Positions 41,539 through 51,015 are shown, numbered from the stretch's first letter. The stretch is DNA of 64,000 nucleotides from Companilactobacillus sp. (GCF_022484265.1 NZ_JAKVLR010000001.1:1612001-1676000), one strand, 5' to 3'. Notes: generated from the sequence alone by a model not told the origin. Numbers and translations are program-made.

Positions 41539-42921
41539 TTGCAAGAACCGAATAACTCATCTACTAAAGAATTGAACGATTTTTGGGATTACTTTACTAG
41601 TAAGATCAAAAAAGAGATCACGCCAACTAGTTATTCAACTTGGGTCGAAAGTGCAAAACCACTGTATATGGATGGAAATGACATTCACATCTCAGTTGAA
41701 TCAAAATTGCATCAAGAATATTGGCAACGCAACTATGTTAAAAACATTGTTGCCGATTCGTATGCTTTTAATGGCGTTGAACTCAATCCGATCATTGAAA
41801 ATGAAGATGACCGTAAAGAACAACCGAACTTAACCGTTGCTTCTACTCAAAATAACGATTCAAACGAAGATTTAAATGGATCTGCACCTGTTTTTCAAAA
41901 TTCTCATTTGAATCCTAAGTACACTTTTGAATCATTTATTATTGGTGGAGCTAACAAAATGGCCCACGCTGCAGCTGTTGCCGCTGCAGGTGAGCCGGGT
42001 CAGATCTACAATCCACTGTTTATTTATGGTGGCGTTGGTTTAGGAAAAACTCACTTGATGCAAGCCATCGGACATGAAATGTTGAAAAACAATCCAAATG
42101 CTCGTGTTAAATATGTTACTAGTGAAACTTTCGCTAATGACTTCATTAATTCCATCCAAACTCGGACTCAAGAAGAGTTTAGAAAAGAATATCGCAGCGT
42201 AGATCTTCTACTTATTGATGATATTCAATTCTTCGCTGAAAAAGAGGGGACTCAGGAAGAATTTTTCCACACCTTCAATAAGCTGCACGAAAATAATAAA
42301 CAGATCGTTTTGACTTCTGATCGTTTACCAAATGAAATACCTAAGCTTCAAGAACGACTAGTTTCTCGTTTCAAATGGGGCTTATCCGTTGATATCACTG
42401 CACCCGATCTCGAAACCAGAATTGCCATCTTGCGCAACAAGGCAAAAGCTGAAAACTTAGAGATCCCGGATGACACACTTTCCTATATTGCTGAACAGAT
42501 CAACACCAACGTTCGTGAATTGGAAGGCGCATTATTGAGAGTTCAGGCCTACTCAACAATGAAAAATGCTGATATCAATAAGTCGATCGCCGCTGATGCT
42601 TTGAAAGCCTTGAAGCTATCGCGTGCCAAAAACGGATTGACCGTAGCAAACATTCAAAACAAAGTAGCTAAGTATTACCATGTTTCAATTGCTGATCTTA
42701 AAGGTAAAAAACGTGTTAAAACCATCGTTTTGCCGCGTCAGATTGCAATGTATTTATCCAGAGAATTAACTGACCGTTCACTTCCTCAAATCGGAATGGA
42801 ATTTGGCGGCAAGGACCATACAACAGTCATGCACTCGTGTGATAAAATAACCGAGTTAGCTTTAAAAAATGATGATATTAAACAAGCCATCGGCGAATTA
42901 CGCGATGAGTTGAAAAATTAA
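41539..42921 (+). CDS. dnaA: Chromosomal replication initiator protein DnaA
   Basis: AAA+ initiator of 460 residues. Domain I (DFWDYFTSKIKKEITPTSYSTWVESAKPL), a variable linker, domain III with Walker A GGVGLGKTHL, Walker B LLLIDDIQF and the sensor regions, and domain IV with the DNA-binding signature GGKDHTTVMHSCDKI are all visible. A TTG start at 41539 is chosen because GGAGGG lies five bases upstream; an earlier TTG at 41518 lacks such a site. DnaA boxes lie on both sides, so expression is probably autoregulated. Confidence 0.95.
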   Translation: MQEPNNSSTKELNDFWDYFTSKIKKEITPTSYSTWVESAKPLYMDGNDIHISVESKLHQEYWQRNYVKNIVADSYAFNGVELNPIIENEDDRKEQPNLTVASTQNNDSNEDLNGSAPVFQNSHLNPKYTFESFIIGGANKMAHAAAVAAAGEPGQIYNPLFIYGGVGLGKTHLMQAIGHEMLKNNPNARVKYVTSETFANDFINSIQTRTQEEFRKEYRSVDLLLIDDIQFFAEKEGTQEEFFHTFNKLHENNKQIVLTSDRLPNEIPKLQERLVSRFKWGLSVDITAPDLETRIAILRNKAKAENLEIPDDTLSYIAEQINTNVRELEGALLRVQAYSTMKNADINKSIAADALKALKLSRAKNGLTVANIQNKVAKYYHVSIADLKGKKRVKTIVLPRQIAMYLSRELTDRSLPQIGMEFGGKDHTTVMHSCDKITELALKNDDIKQAIGELRDELKN

Positions 42922-43080
42922 CATGTGCAAAACTTTTTAAAAAAGCAGAAGTTATCCACAGCTGTTAATAACATGATTTTTTCAACAGCTTCATGACGTT
43001 AAGTTAGTTTTCCACAGAATCAACAGGTCCTACTACTGCTTCTATCTATATATTAATTAATTAAAAGGGGAAGTTAGATA
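42922..43080. other. oriC: oriC part 2: DnaA boxes, DnaA-trio and unwinding element
   Basis: Boxes at 42952-42960 (TTATCCACA), 42979-42987 (TTTTCAACA) and 43008-43016 (TTTTCCACA). From 43030 the sequence reads CTA CTA CTG CTT CTA, the 3-base repeat that on the other strand is the DnaA-trio, followed by the AT-rich TATATATTAATTAATTAAAA (about 43046-43065), the likely DNA unwinding element. Confidence 0.85.
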
Positions 43081-44217
43081 ATGAAATTCTCAATCGATCG
43101 TACTAAATTCATTAATCAGACTAATAATGTTCAACGTGCTATCTCTAGTAAAACAACTATTCCTATACTTACCGGAATGAAACTAGACCTAGCTGATAAT
43201 GGATTAACTATTACTGGTAGTAATTCAGATATTTCAATCACTGCATTCATCTCTAAAGAAGACGCAGACAATGATCTGAATATTGAAAGTACTGGTTCAA
43301 TTGTTTTACCAGCCAAATTTTTTAATGAAATCATTAAGAAGTTACCTGGGGATAACTTTAATTTAGAAGTTTTAGACAATAATCAGACCTTGATCAAATC
43401 AGGCGTTTCTGAATTTACTATTAATGGGTTAGATGCAAATAACTATCCACACCTTCCTGAAGTTGAAACTGAGAACCAATTAGTTTTTCCAACTGATCTT
43501 TTTAAAGAAGTTGTTGGTCAAACTGTTATCGCTGTTTCAAACCAAGAAAGTCGTCCTGTCTTGACTGGTGTTAATTTTGTCATCAACTCTGACGGATTAA
43601 CTTCAGTTGCGACTGATAGTCACCGTTTAGCTCAGAGAAAAATTGATATCACTAGCGATGAAGAGTACAACTTGATCATTCCTGGTAAGAGTTTGACTGA
43701 ATTAGTCAGAACTATTAACGATTCAGTTAAAGAAATCTCAATGTCGATCTCTGAAAACCAAGTATTGTTCAGTTTTGACAATGTTATGTTCTATTCACGT
43801 TTATTGGATGGAAGATATCCAGAAACTGACCGTTTGATCCCTGATGAATCAAATACAACTTTGACTTTTGATTCATCGAACTTATTGGCTTCAGTTGAAC
43901 GTGCTTCGCTTCTTTCTCATGAAAGTCGAAACAACGTCATCAAGCTAGTTATCAAAGCAGCTGAAAACACAGCAACTCTATTCGGTAACTCACCTGAGGT
44001 CGGAACTGTTGAAGAAGTACTAGACTGCAAGAGTCTTGAGGGTGAAGACCTAGATATTTCCTTTAATCCAGATTACTTAAAAGACGCCCTTCGTTCATTT
44101 GGCGGCAATACTGAGATCGAGATCAGTTTCACCTCAGCTTTGCACCCATTTACGATCAGACCAATTGAAAACAAAGATAATTTCGTTCAATTGATCACAC
44201 CAGTTAGAACATTTTAA
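43081..44217 (+). CDS. dnaN: DNA polymerase III beta subunit (sliding clamp)
   Basis: Ring-forming processivity clamp of 378 residues, three similar domains. The start MKFSIDRTKFINQTNNVQRAIS, the middle PVLTGVNFVI and the C-terminal ITPVRTF are typical. The start follows AAGGGG. It is transcribed from the origin region and ends at two tandem hairpins that separate it from the S4/recF genes. Confidence 0.95.
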   Translation: MKFSIDRTKFINQTNNVQRAISSKTTIPILTGMKLDLADNGLTITGSNSDISITAFISKEDADNDLNIESTGSIVLPAKFFNEIIKKLPGDNFNLEVLDNNQTLIKSGVSEFTINGLDANNYPHLPEVETENQLVFPTDLFKEVVGQTVIAVSNQESRPVLTGVNFVINSDGLTSVATDSHRLAQRKIDITSDEEYNLIIPGKSLTELVRTINDSVKEISMSISENQVLFSFDNVMFYSRLLDGRYPETDRLIPDESNTTLTFDSSNLLASVERASLLSHESRNNVIKLVIKAAENTATLFGNSPEVGTVEEVLDCKSLEGEDLDISFNPDYLKDALRSFGGNTEIEISFTSALHPFTIRPIENKDNFVQLITPVRTF

Positions 44218-44232
44218 AAAATGAATCACGAA

Positions 44233-44332
44233 AAAAATCAGCCTAGATGGGCTGATTTTTTATTTGGAGCTTATTTGGCTATATTCAGTTATCAGACATG
44301 ATGAATTGATAACTGAATATAGCTTTTTTGTT
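44233..44332 (+). terminator. Two tandem terminators after dnaN
   Basis: AATCAGCC-TAGAT-GGGCTGATT with T-run (about 44237-44262), then TATATTCAGTTATCA and TGATAACTGAATATA (about 44279-44325) with a T-run. Confidence 0.85.
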
Positions 44333-44333
44333 C

Positions 44334-44400
44334 AAATTACGTAATGAATTCACGGATTACCGAAAAATAACCAAAATCATTTCGGTTTTACGTAATTTTT
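44334..44400. repeat. Third hairpin between dnaN and the S4-domain gene
   Basis: Outer arms AAATTACGTAA and TTACGTAATTT and inner arms ACCGAAA and TTTCGGT form a large imperfect stem. Together with the terminators this makes three stacked hairpins in 170 bases. Confidence 0.55.
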
Positions 44401-44519
44401 ACATGACATTTAAATATGAGCCGTATATTTTTTGCTCTGCGTGTTTTTTGACTGATTTTAATATCCCAGTACTAAGATCGCTTAAAACAGCTCTAATCGT
44501 CCAAAATTTGCCTTTTGGT

Positions 44520-44548
44520 TTGTTTTTTAGACTTAAAACCACTATAAT
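44520..44548 (+). promoter_or_regulatory. Promoter of the S4/recF/gyrB/gyrA run
   Basis: TTGTTT (44520-44525), a 17-bp spacer and a perfect TATAAT (44543-44548), 46 bases before the S4-domain gene. Confidence 0.65.
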
Positions 44549-44593
44549 ATCAGTATGTCATTAATGGATAAATCTAATAAATAGGGTGTTAAA

Positions 44594-44803
44594 ATGTCGC
44601 AAAAAATAACAATTAAGACCGAATTTATTACTGTAGGACAATTCCTGAAAGAGGTTGGCATCATTGCAACTGGCGGTCAGGCTAAATGGTATTTGCAGGA
44701 AAACTCGATCACTGTCAACGGCGAACCTGAAAATCGTCGAGGAAAGAAACTTCACAAGGGCGATAAGGTTATTGCTGAGGGTCAAACTTTTGAAATTGCA
44801 TAA
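44594..44803 (+). CDS. yaaA: S4-domain RNA-binding protein YaaA/RlbA
   Basis: Small S4 protein of 69 residues, conserved between dnaN and recF in Firmicutes. FLKEVGIIATGGQAKWYLQENSITVNGEPENRRGKKLHKGD is the S4 fold. It likely binds rRNA in ribosome assembly; the detailed role is not settled. It is followed by recF after six bases. Confidence 0.9.
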   Translation: MSQKITIKTEFITVGQFLKEVGIIATGGQAKWYLQENSITVNGEPENRRGKKLHKGDKVIAEGQTFEIA

Positions 44804-44809
44804 CGCTTT

Positions 44810-45931
44810 TTGTTCGTAAAAGAACTTGAGCTTCAAAATTATCGCAATTATGAATCTTTAAAGATTGATTTTTCGCCAAACATCAATGTTTTTTTGGGAC
44901 GCAATGCCCAGGGTAAGACCAACTTATTAGAGGCTATGTATTTTTTAGCTTTGACCAGAAGCCATAGAACGTCCAATGACAAGGATTTAATTAGATGGGG
45001 AAGTGATTTTGCCAGAATTTCGGGCACGGTTATCAAAGATAATGCCAGTCGTTTAAAGATGAACCTGATTATCAGTAAATCCGGGAAAAAAGCTAAATTG
45101 AACAATTTGGAACAACGTAAATTGTCGAGTTACATCGGTAATTTAAACGTTGTCTTGTTTTCTCCAGAGGATTTATCGATCGTTAAGGGCAATCCGACTG
45201 TCAGACGTAAATTTGTCGATATGGAATTTGGTCAAATTTCATCGCAATATCTCAAAACTGTTAGTCAGTTTAGATCTGTTCTTAAACAACGCAACGTCTA
45301 TTTGAAAAAATTACAGCATCATGAAACAAAGGATCTAGTATATCTAGATGTTTTATCTGATCAACTTGCAGCTTATTGTGCAGAAGTGACGCAGACACGC
45401 TTAACTTTTTTACATCGGCTGCAAATTTTTATTCAAAAGATCCACGCTAAGATCACAGATAACCAAGAAGTGTTAAAGCTTCAGTACAGTAGTTTTTTTA
45501 AAGCTGAAGGTATGGACGTTGAAGCTATTTACAACTTATACAAAGACACCTTCAAAAAGAACTATCGCAAAGAAATTCAACGCGGAGTCACTTTATATGG
45601 CCCGCACAGGGATGATATTAAATTCTTAGTTAATGATAAAAACGTTCAGGACTTTGGCTCGCAGGGACAGCAGCGCTCGGTTGCTTTGAGTCTGAAATTG
45701 GCTGAGGTCGAATTGATCAAGGAAGAAGTAGGGGATTATCCGATCTTGCTATTGGATGATGTGTTATCCGAGTTAGACCAGAAACGGCAAACTCATCTCT
45801 TGTCGTCGATTGGACAGGACATTCAAACCTTTATCACTACGACGTCGCTTGACGATGTTGATCAAACTTTGATCAAGGATCCTAATGTTTTACAGATTGT
45901 TGACGGAAAAATCAAACAGGAGGAAATTTAA
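44810..45931 (+). CDS. recF: DNA replication and repair protein RecF
   Basis: SMC-like ATPase of 373 residues that helps load RecA at gaps. FLGRNAQGKTNLLEAMYFLAL is Walker A and context, the signature region is FGSQGQQRSVALSLKLAEVELI and Walker B is ILLLDDVLSELD. It starts with TTG without a clear ribosome binding site, six bases after yaaA, so translation is probably coupled. Its stop overlaps the gyrB start by one base. Confidence 0.93.
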   Translation: MFVKELELQNYRNYESLKIDFSPNINVFLGRNAQGKTNLLEAMYFLALTRSHRTSNDKDLIRWGSDFARISGTVIKDNASRLKMNLIISKSGKKAKLNNLEQRKLSSYIGNLNVVLFSPEDLSIVKGNPTVRRKFVDMEFGQISSQYLKTVSQFRSVLKQRNVYLKKLQHHETKDLVYLDVLSDQLAAYCAEVTQTRLTFLHRLQIFIQKIHAKITDNQEVLKLQYSSFFKAEGMDVEAIYNLYKDTFKKNYRKEIQRGVTLYGPHRDDIKFLVNDKNVQDFGSQGQQRSVALSLKLAEVELIKEEVGDYPILLLDDVLSELDQKRQTHLLSSIGQDIQTFITTTSLDDVDQTLIKDPNVLQIVDGKIKQEEI

Positions 45932-47883
45932 TGGCTGAAAACAGCAAAGAAGAAGAATTAGAGAAAAAAGAAAAACTAGCTGAAGAATATGATGCCAGTC
46001 AAATCCAAGTCCTCGAAGGACTTGAAGCTGTTCGTAAAAGACCTGGTATGTATATCGGATCTACTAGTAGCCAAGGTCTCCACCATCTTGTCTGGGAAAT
46101 TATCGATAATGGTATCGATGAAGCTTTAGCAGGATTTGCTACGAAGATCGAAGTCACGGTTGAACCTGACAACTCGATCACTGTTACTGATGATGGACGT
46201 GGTATCCCAGTCGATATTCAAAAGAAGACTGGTAAACCAGCTCTTGAAACTGTTTATACTATCTTGCATGCCGGTGGTAAATTCGGCGGCGGCGGATACA
46301 AGGTTTCTGGTGGACTTCACGGTGTTGGTGCTTCAGTTGTTAATGCCTTGAGTAGTGAGTTGGACGTAGTTGTTACCCGTGGCGGCAAACAATACGGAAT
46401 CGACTTTGAAAAAGGTAAAGTTAAGCATCCAATGCACGTGGTTGGCGATGCCGGAGAATTTGATCATGGTACTCGTGTTCATTTCGTGCCGGATCCAGAT
46501 ATTTTTACTGAAACTACTGTTTATGATGATAAAGTTCTGACAACAAGAATCCGTGAACTAGCTTTCTTGAACAAAGGCTTAAAACTTACATTTACCGATA
46601 AACGTAAAGATACCGCTGAAAAACTTGTCTTCCACTACGAGGGTGGAATCAAGAGTTACGTCGAATTTTTGAACAAGGGTAAAGAGGTCCTCTTTGACGA
46701 TCCAATTTATCTTGAAGGCGTTCAAGATGGCGTAACTGTCGAAGTTGCTTTGCAATATATCGACGAATACCATACCAATCTATTAACATTCGCTAATAAT
46801 ATTCACACGTACGAAGGTGGTACTCACGAAGTTGGGTTCAAGACTGCCTTAACGCGTGTGATCAATGACTATGCCCACAAGAACAAATTGATGAAAGATA
46901 ACGAGAAGTTATCCGGTGAAGATGTCCGTGAAGGGATGACTGCGGTCGTTTCTGTTAAGCATCCAGATCCACAATTTGAAGGACAGACTAAGACTAAGTT
47001 AGGAAACTCCGATGCTAGAACTATCACTGATCGTTTATTCAGTGAGCATTTCATGAAGTTCTTGATGGAAAATCCTAATACAGCTAAGAAGATCATTGAA
47101 AAAGGTACTTTGGCAACTAAGGCTAGACTTGCTGCTAAACGTGCCCGTGAAGTTACACGTAAGCAAAATGGTCTTGAGATCAGCAATTTACCTGGTAAGT
47201 TGGCTGATAACTCAAGTAAAGATCCTGAAATTTCAGAATTATTCATCGTCGAGGGTGATTCAGCCGGCGGTTCTGCTAAGACTGGTCGTTCACGTTTGAC
47301 TCAAGCTATTTTGCCTATTAGAGGTAAGATCTTAAACGTTGAAAAAGCTTCAATGGATAAGATTTTAGCTAACGAAGAAATCAGAACTTTGTTCACTGCT
47401 ATGGGAACAGGTTTTGGTGAGGAATTCGATATTTCAAAAGCTCGTTATCATAAAGTTATTATTATGACCGATGCCGATGTCGATGGTGCTCATATTAGAA
47501 CATTGCTGTTGACTTTGCTCTACAGATATATGAGGCCAATCGTTGATGCAGGCTATGTCTACATCGCTAAGCCACCTTTGTATCAAGTTCGCCAAGGTAA
47601 GATCATGGAATATCTTGATACTGATAAAGAAAAAGATGACTTCATTTCCCAACTTCCAGCAAAACCTGAACCAAAGATCCAACGTTACAAGGGTCTTGGT
47701 GAAATGGATGCTGACCAATTATGGGAAACAACTATGGACCCAGAAAAGAGAAGACTTGACCGTGTCGAGCTCGATGACGCAGCCGGCGCCGATCAAATTT
47801 TTTCAATGTTGATGGGTGACAAGGTTGCTCCTAGACGTGAATTCATTGAAGAAAATGCTCGCTATGCCGAAGTTGACTATTAG
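45931..47883 (+). CDS. gyrB: DNA gyrase subunit B
   Basis: ATPase subunit of gyrase, 650 residues. The GHKL ATP-binding site (EIIDNGIDEALAG, DDGRGIPV and GGLHGVGASVVNALS) is at the N-terminus, the Toprim motifs EGDSAGGSA and DADVDGAHIRTLLL follow, and the C-terminus ends RREFIEENARYAEVDY. The AGGAGG site lies within the end of recF. Cotranscribed with gyrA 22 bases downstream. Confidence 0.96.
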   Translation: MAENSKEEELEKKEKLAEEYDASQIQVLEGLEAVRKRPGMYIGSTSSQGLHHLVWEIIDNGIDEALAGFATKIEVTVEPDNSITVTDDGRGIPVDIQKKTGKPALETVYTILHAGGKFGGGGYKVSGGLHGVGASVVNALSSELDVVVTRGGKQYGIDFEKGKVKHPMHVVGDAGEFDHGTRVHFVPDPDIFTETTVYDDKVLTTRIRELAFLNKGLKLTFTDKRKDTAEKLVFHYEGGIKSYVEFLNKGKEVLFDDPIYLEGVQDGVTVEVALQYIDEYHTNLLTFANNIHTYEGGTHEVGFKTALTRVINDYAHKNKLMKDNEKLSGEDVREGMTAVVSVKHPDPQFEGQTKTKLGNSDARTITDRLFSEHFMKFLMENPNTAKKIIEKGTLATKARLAAKRAREVTRKQNGLEISNLPGKLADNSSKDPEISELFIVEGDSAGGSAKTGRSRLTQAILPIRGKILNVEKASMDKILANEEIRTLFTAMGTGFGEEFDISKARYHKVIIMTDADVDGAHIRTLLLTLLYRYMRPIVDAGYVYIAKPPLYQVRQGKIMEYLDTDKEKDDFISQLPAKPEPKIQRYKGLGEMDADQLWETTMDPEKRRLDRVELDDAAGADQIFSMLMGDKVAPRREFIEENARYAEVDY

Positions 47884-47904
47884 AAGGGGAGGGGACTAAT
47901 TTAA

Positions 47905-50484
47905 ATGGACGATCGAAGAATTGAAAATGTTAATTTGACGGAAGTTATGAAAAAATCTTTCGTTGATTATGCTGCCAGTGTTATCGTATCTCGTGCTCTT
48001 CCTGATGTACGTGATGGTCTAAAACCTGTTCATCGTCGTATTTTATACGGTATGAATGAATTAGGTGTTACACCTGACAAGCCATACAAGAAGAGTGCTC
48101 GTTTCGTTGGGGATATCATGGGTAAGTATCACCCCCATGGTGACTCAGCTATTTACGAATCAATGGTTAGAATGGCCCAGGACTTTAGTTATCGTTATCC
48201 ATTAGTTGATGGACATGGTAACTTTGGTTCTATCGATGGTGATCCGCCTGCTGCTATGCGTTATACAGAAGCTCGTATGAGTAAGATGGCGGTGGAAATG
48301 CTCCGCGATATCAATAAAGATACCGTTGATCTTGTTCCTAACTACGATGGTGAAGAAAAAGAACCTATGGTTCTTCCAGCCAGATTCCCTAACTTATTAG
48401 TCAATGGTGCGACTGGTATTGCTGTTGGTATGACTACCAACATTCCATCGCATAACTTAAAAGAAGTTATCGATGCTTTGCATATTTTGATGAGAAACAA
48501 AGATGCCACTCTGATGGACTTGATGAAAGTATTGCCTGGACCTGATTTTGCGACCGGTGGTATTATAATGGGTCGTTCAGGTATCAGACGTGCTTATGAA
48601 TCTGGTAAAGGTACGATCACTTTAAGAGCTAAGGTTGATGTTGTGACTAAGAAGAGTGGCGCAGAACAAATTATTGTTACTGAGCTTCCTTATATGGTCA
48701 ACAAAGCAACGTTAGTTGAAAGAATCGCCGAGCTTGCTCGTGATAAAAAACTTGAAGGTATCACTGATTTGAATGATGAGTCTGACCGTGAAGGGATGAG
48801 AATCGTTATCGATATCCGTCGCGACATGTCAGCCTCAGTCGTCTTGAACAACCTTTATAAGTTGACTCAATTGCAAATTTCATATGGTATCAACATGGTT
48901 GCTATCGTTGGCAAGACTCCTAAGGTCCTTTCTCTAAAAGAAGTCTTACTTGAATACTTGAAGCATCAAGAAGTAGTTATTCGTAGAAGAACTGAATATG
49001 ATTTGAAACGTGCTGAAGCTCGTGCTCATATCCTTGAAGGTTTGAGAATTGCTTTGGACCACATCGATGAGATCATCAAGATCATCCGTGGTTCGCAAAC
49101 TTCAGCGATTGCTAAACAAACTTTGATGGACAATTTCAAGTTATCTGACAAACAATCACAAGCTATCTTGGATATGCGTTTGGTTCGTTTGACAGGTTTG
49201 GAACGTGAAAAAGTCGAATCAGAGTATCAAGAATTGTTAGTTAAGATTGCCGATTACAAAGACATCTTGGCTAAACCAGAACGTGTCGATAAGATCATCT
49301 ATGATGAATTGTTAGAGATCCAAGACAAGTTTGGCGACGAACGTCGTACAGAAATTCGTGCCTCTGAGATCACTAACATCGAAGATGAAGACTTGATTGA
49401 AGAAGAAAACATCCTAGTTGTTCTGACTCACAATGGATACATCAAACGCCTTTCCGCTGATGAATTTAGAGTTCAAAATCGTGGTGGACGTGGTATTCAA
49501 GGGATGGGTGTTCATGATGACGACTTCATTGAACAAATGATCTATACGTCAACTCATGACCGTCTATTGTTCTTTACTAATACTGGTAAAGTTTATCGGA
49601 CTAAAGGATATGAAGTTCCTGAATATGGACGTACTGCTAAAGGTATTCCGGTTATTAACTTATTGAACATTGAAAAGGGCGAAAAGATCCAAACAGTTAT
49701 CAACGTTGATAAAGACGTCGACCTCGATAACTCCTTCCTATTCTTTGTTACTAAGTTTGGTACAGTTAAGCGTACAGCCGTTTCAGACTTTGCTAATATC
49801 AGACACTCAGGCTTACGTGCAATCGCTCTGAGGGATGAAGATGAGCTAATTAACGTCTTTATGACAGACGGCAATAAAGTTATCTTTATCGGTACTCACA
49901 AGGGTTATGCCGTAACCTTCAAAGAGACTGACGTTCGTCCAATGGGAAGAACTGCAGCCGGTGTTAGAGGTATTAAGCTACGTGAACAAGATTATGTAGT
50001 TGGTTCATCAATCTTAGAACCAGAACAAGAAGTCTTAACGATTTCTGAGAATGGTTATGGTAAGAGAACTGCTGCTAGCGAATATCCAGTTAAAGGTCGT
50101 GGCGGTAAAGGTATCAAGACCGCAAACGTTACTGAAAAGAACGGACCAATCGCTGGTATTGCAGCAGTAAATACTGACGAAGATATTATGTTAGTAACTA
50201 ACACAGGGGTCATGATCAGATTTGATGTAAACAATGTTTCGCAAACTGGTCGTGCAACCTTGGGTGTTAGATTGATCAAGGTAGACGACGATGCAATCGT
50301 TTCTACTATGACCAAGATTGCTCATGAAGATGAGGAAGAAGATCAAACAGATGATCCTTCAACTGATTCAACAGATGGCAACACAGATCCAACAGACAAT
50401 GCAACTCCTGATTCATCGGACACAACTCCAGACGAAGATGAGACAGACAATAATTCTTCAGATTCAGACAATTCGGAAGAATAA
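47905..50484 (+). CDS. gyrA: DNA gyrase subunit A with long acidic tail
   Basis: Breakage-reunion subunit of 859 residues. DGLKPVHRRILYGM, the quinolone region HPHGDSAIYESMVRMAQ (wild-type Ser and Glu) and catalytic Tyr in AMRYTEARM are present, followed by the six-bladed beta-pinwheel with GyrA box (QNRGGRGIQGMG). The last 50 or so residues are an Asp/Ser/Thr-rich tail without basic residues, longer than in many relatives. It ends at a bulky hairpin terminator. Confidence 0.96.
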   Translation: MDDRRIENVNLTEVMKKSFVDYAASVIVSRALPDVRDGLKPVHRRILYGMNELGVTPDKPYKKSARFVGDIMGKYHPHGDSAIYESMVRMAQDFSYRYPLVDGHGNFGSIDGDPPAAMRYTEARMSKMAVEMLRDINKDTVDLVPNYDGEEKEPMVLPARFPNLLVNGATGIAVGMTTNIPSHNLKEVIDALHILMRNKDATLMDLMKVLPGPDFATGGIIMGRSGIRRAYESGKGTITLRAKVDVVTKKSGAEQIIVTELPYMVNKATLVERIAELARDKKLEGITDLNDESDREGMRIVIDIRRDMSASVVLNNLYKLTQLQISYGINMVAIVGKTPKVLSLKEVLLEYLKHQEVVIRRRTEYDLKRAEARAHILEGLRIALDHIDEIIKIIRGSQTSAIAKQTLMDNFKLSDKQSQAILDMRLVRLTGLEREKVESEYQELLVKIADYKDILAKPERVDKIIYDELLEIQDKFGDERRTEIRASEITNIEDEDLIEEENILVVLTHNGYIKRLSADEFRVQNRGGRGIQGMGVHDDDFIEQMIYTSTHDRLLFFTNTGKVYRTKGYEVPEYGRTAKGIPVINLLNIEKGEKIQTVINVDKDVDLDNSFLFFVTKFGTVKRTAVSDFANIRHSGLRAIALRDEDELINVFMTDGNKVIFIGTHKGYAVTFKETDVRPMGRTAAGVRGIKLREQDYVVGSSILEPEQEVLTISENGYGKRTAASEYPVKGRGGKGIKTANVTEKNGPIAGIAAVNTDEDIMLVTNTGVMIRFDVNNVSQTGRATLGVRLIKVDDDAIVSTMTKIAHEDEEEDQTDDPSTDSTDGNTDPTDNATPDSSDTTPDEDETDNNSSDSDNSEE

Positions 50485-50491
50485 AATAAAA

Positions 50492-50558
50492 TAAATCGTT
50501 TCTGCGTAATTTTTAAGTGTATCGGTTTGGTACACGTCAGGCAGAAACGATTTTTTAT
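50492..50558 (+). terminator. Terminator of gyrBA with nested hairpin
   Basis: AAATCGTTTCTGC (about 50492) pairs with GCAGAAACGATTT (about 50541) and a T-run; the loop contains a second hairpin GTGTA/TACAC. Confidence 0.82.
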
Positions 50559-50637
50559 TTGTAAAAAAACAGCTAGATATCAGGAGGGATTTATGATAAA
50601 CTCTTACCTTGTGAGTATAAAATTTAGACAATTTATG

Positions 50638-50676
50638 CTCCTTGTCCCTTAACTGGGACCATTAGACCATAAGGAG
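50638..50676 (+). promoter_or_regulatory. rpsF leader hairpin sequestering the Shine-Dalgarno (S6:S18 leader type)
   Basis: CTCCTT (50638-50643) can pair with AAGGAG (50671-50676), the rpsF ribosome binding site, and GTCCC (50644-50648) with GGGAC (50655-50659), leaving a bulge of 11 bases on the right. The layout fits autoregulation by the S6:S18 complex. Confidence 0.6.
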
Positions 50677-50688
50677 GTGCACAGTCAC

Positions 50689-50979
50689 ATGGCACATTAC
50701 GAAATTACATACATCATCAAGCCAGACATCGAAGAAGATGCAAAGAAGGCTGTTATTGATCGTTACAACAAGATCCTTACAGACAACGGTGCGAAGAATG
50801 TTGAGTCAAAAGACTGGGAAAAGAAACGTTTAGCATACGAAATTGCTAACTATAAAGAAGGTATCTATCACATCATTACTTTAGATACTGACGATGACGC
50901 AGCTTTAAACGAATTTGACCGTCTTTCAAAGATCGACGACAATATCTTGCGTCACATGATCATCAGACGTGAAGCTTAA
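50689..50979 (+). CDS. rpsF: 30S ribosomal protein S6
   Basis: Ribosomal protein of 96 residues starting MAHYEITYIIKP. The ATG at 50689 is chosen over a GTG at 50677 that overlaps the ribosome binding site. First gene of rpsF-ssb-rpsR. A hairpin in the leader can hide the ribosome binding site, and a parS site follows the stop codon. Confidence 0.95.
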   Translation: MAHYEITYIIKPDIEEDAKKAVIDRYNKILTDNGAKNVESKDWEKKRLAYEIANYKEGIYHIITLDTDDDAALNEFDRLSKIDDNILRHMIIRREA

Positions 50980-50981
50980 TT

Positions 50982-50997
50982 TGTTTCACGTGAAACA
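50982..50997. other. parS: parS site (ParB binding)
   Basis: TGTTTCACGTGAAACA is a perfect 16-bp match to the bacterial parS consensus, in the 36-base gap between rpsF and ssb, 8 kb right of oriC. Confidence 0.9.
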
Positions 50998-51015
50998 ATT
51001 TGAGGAGGCAGATAT

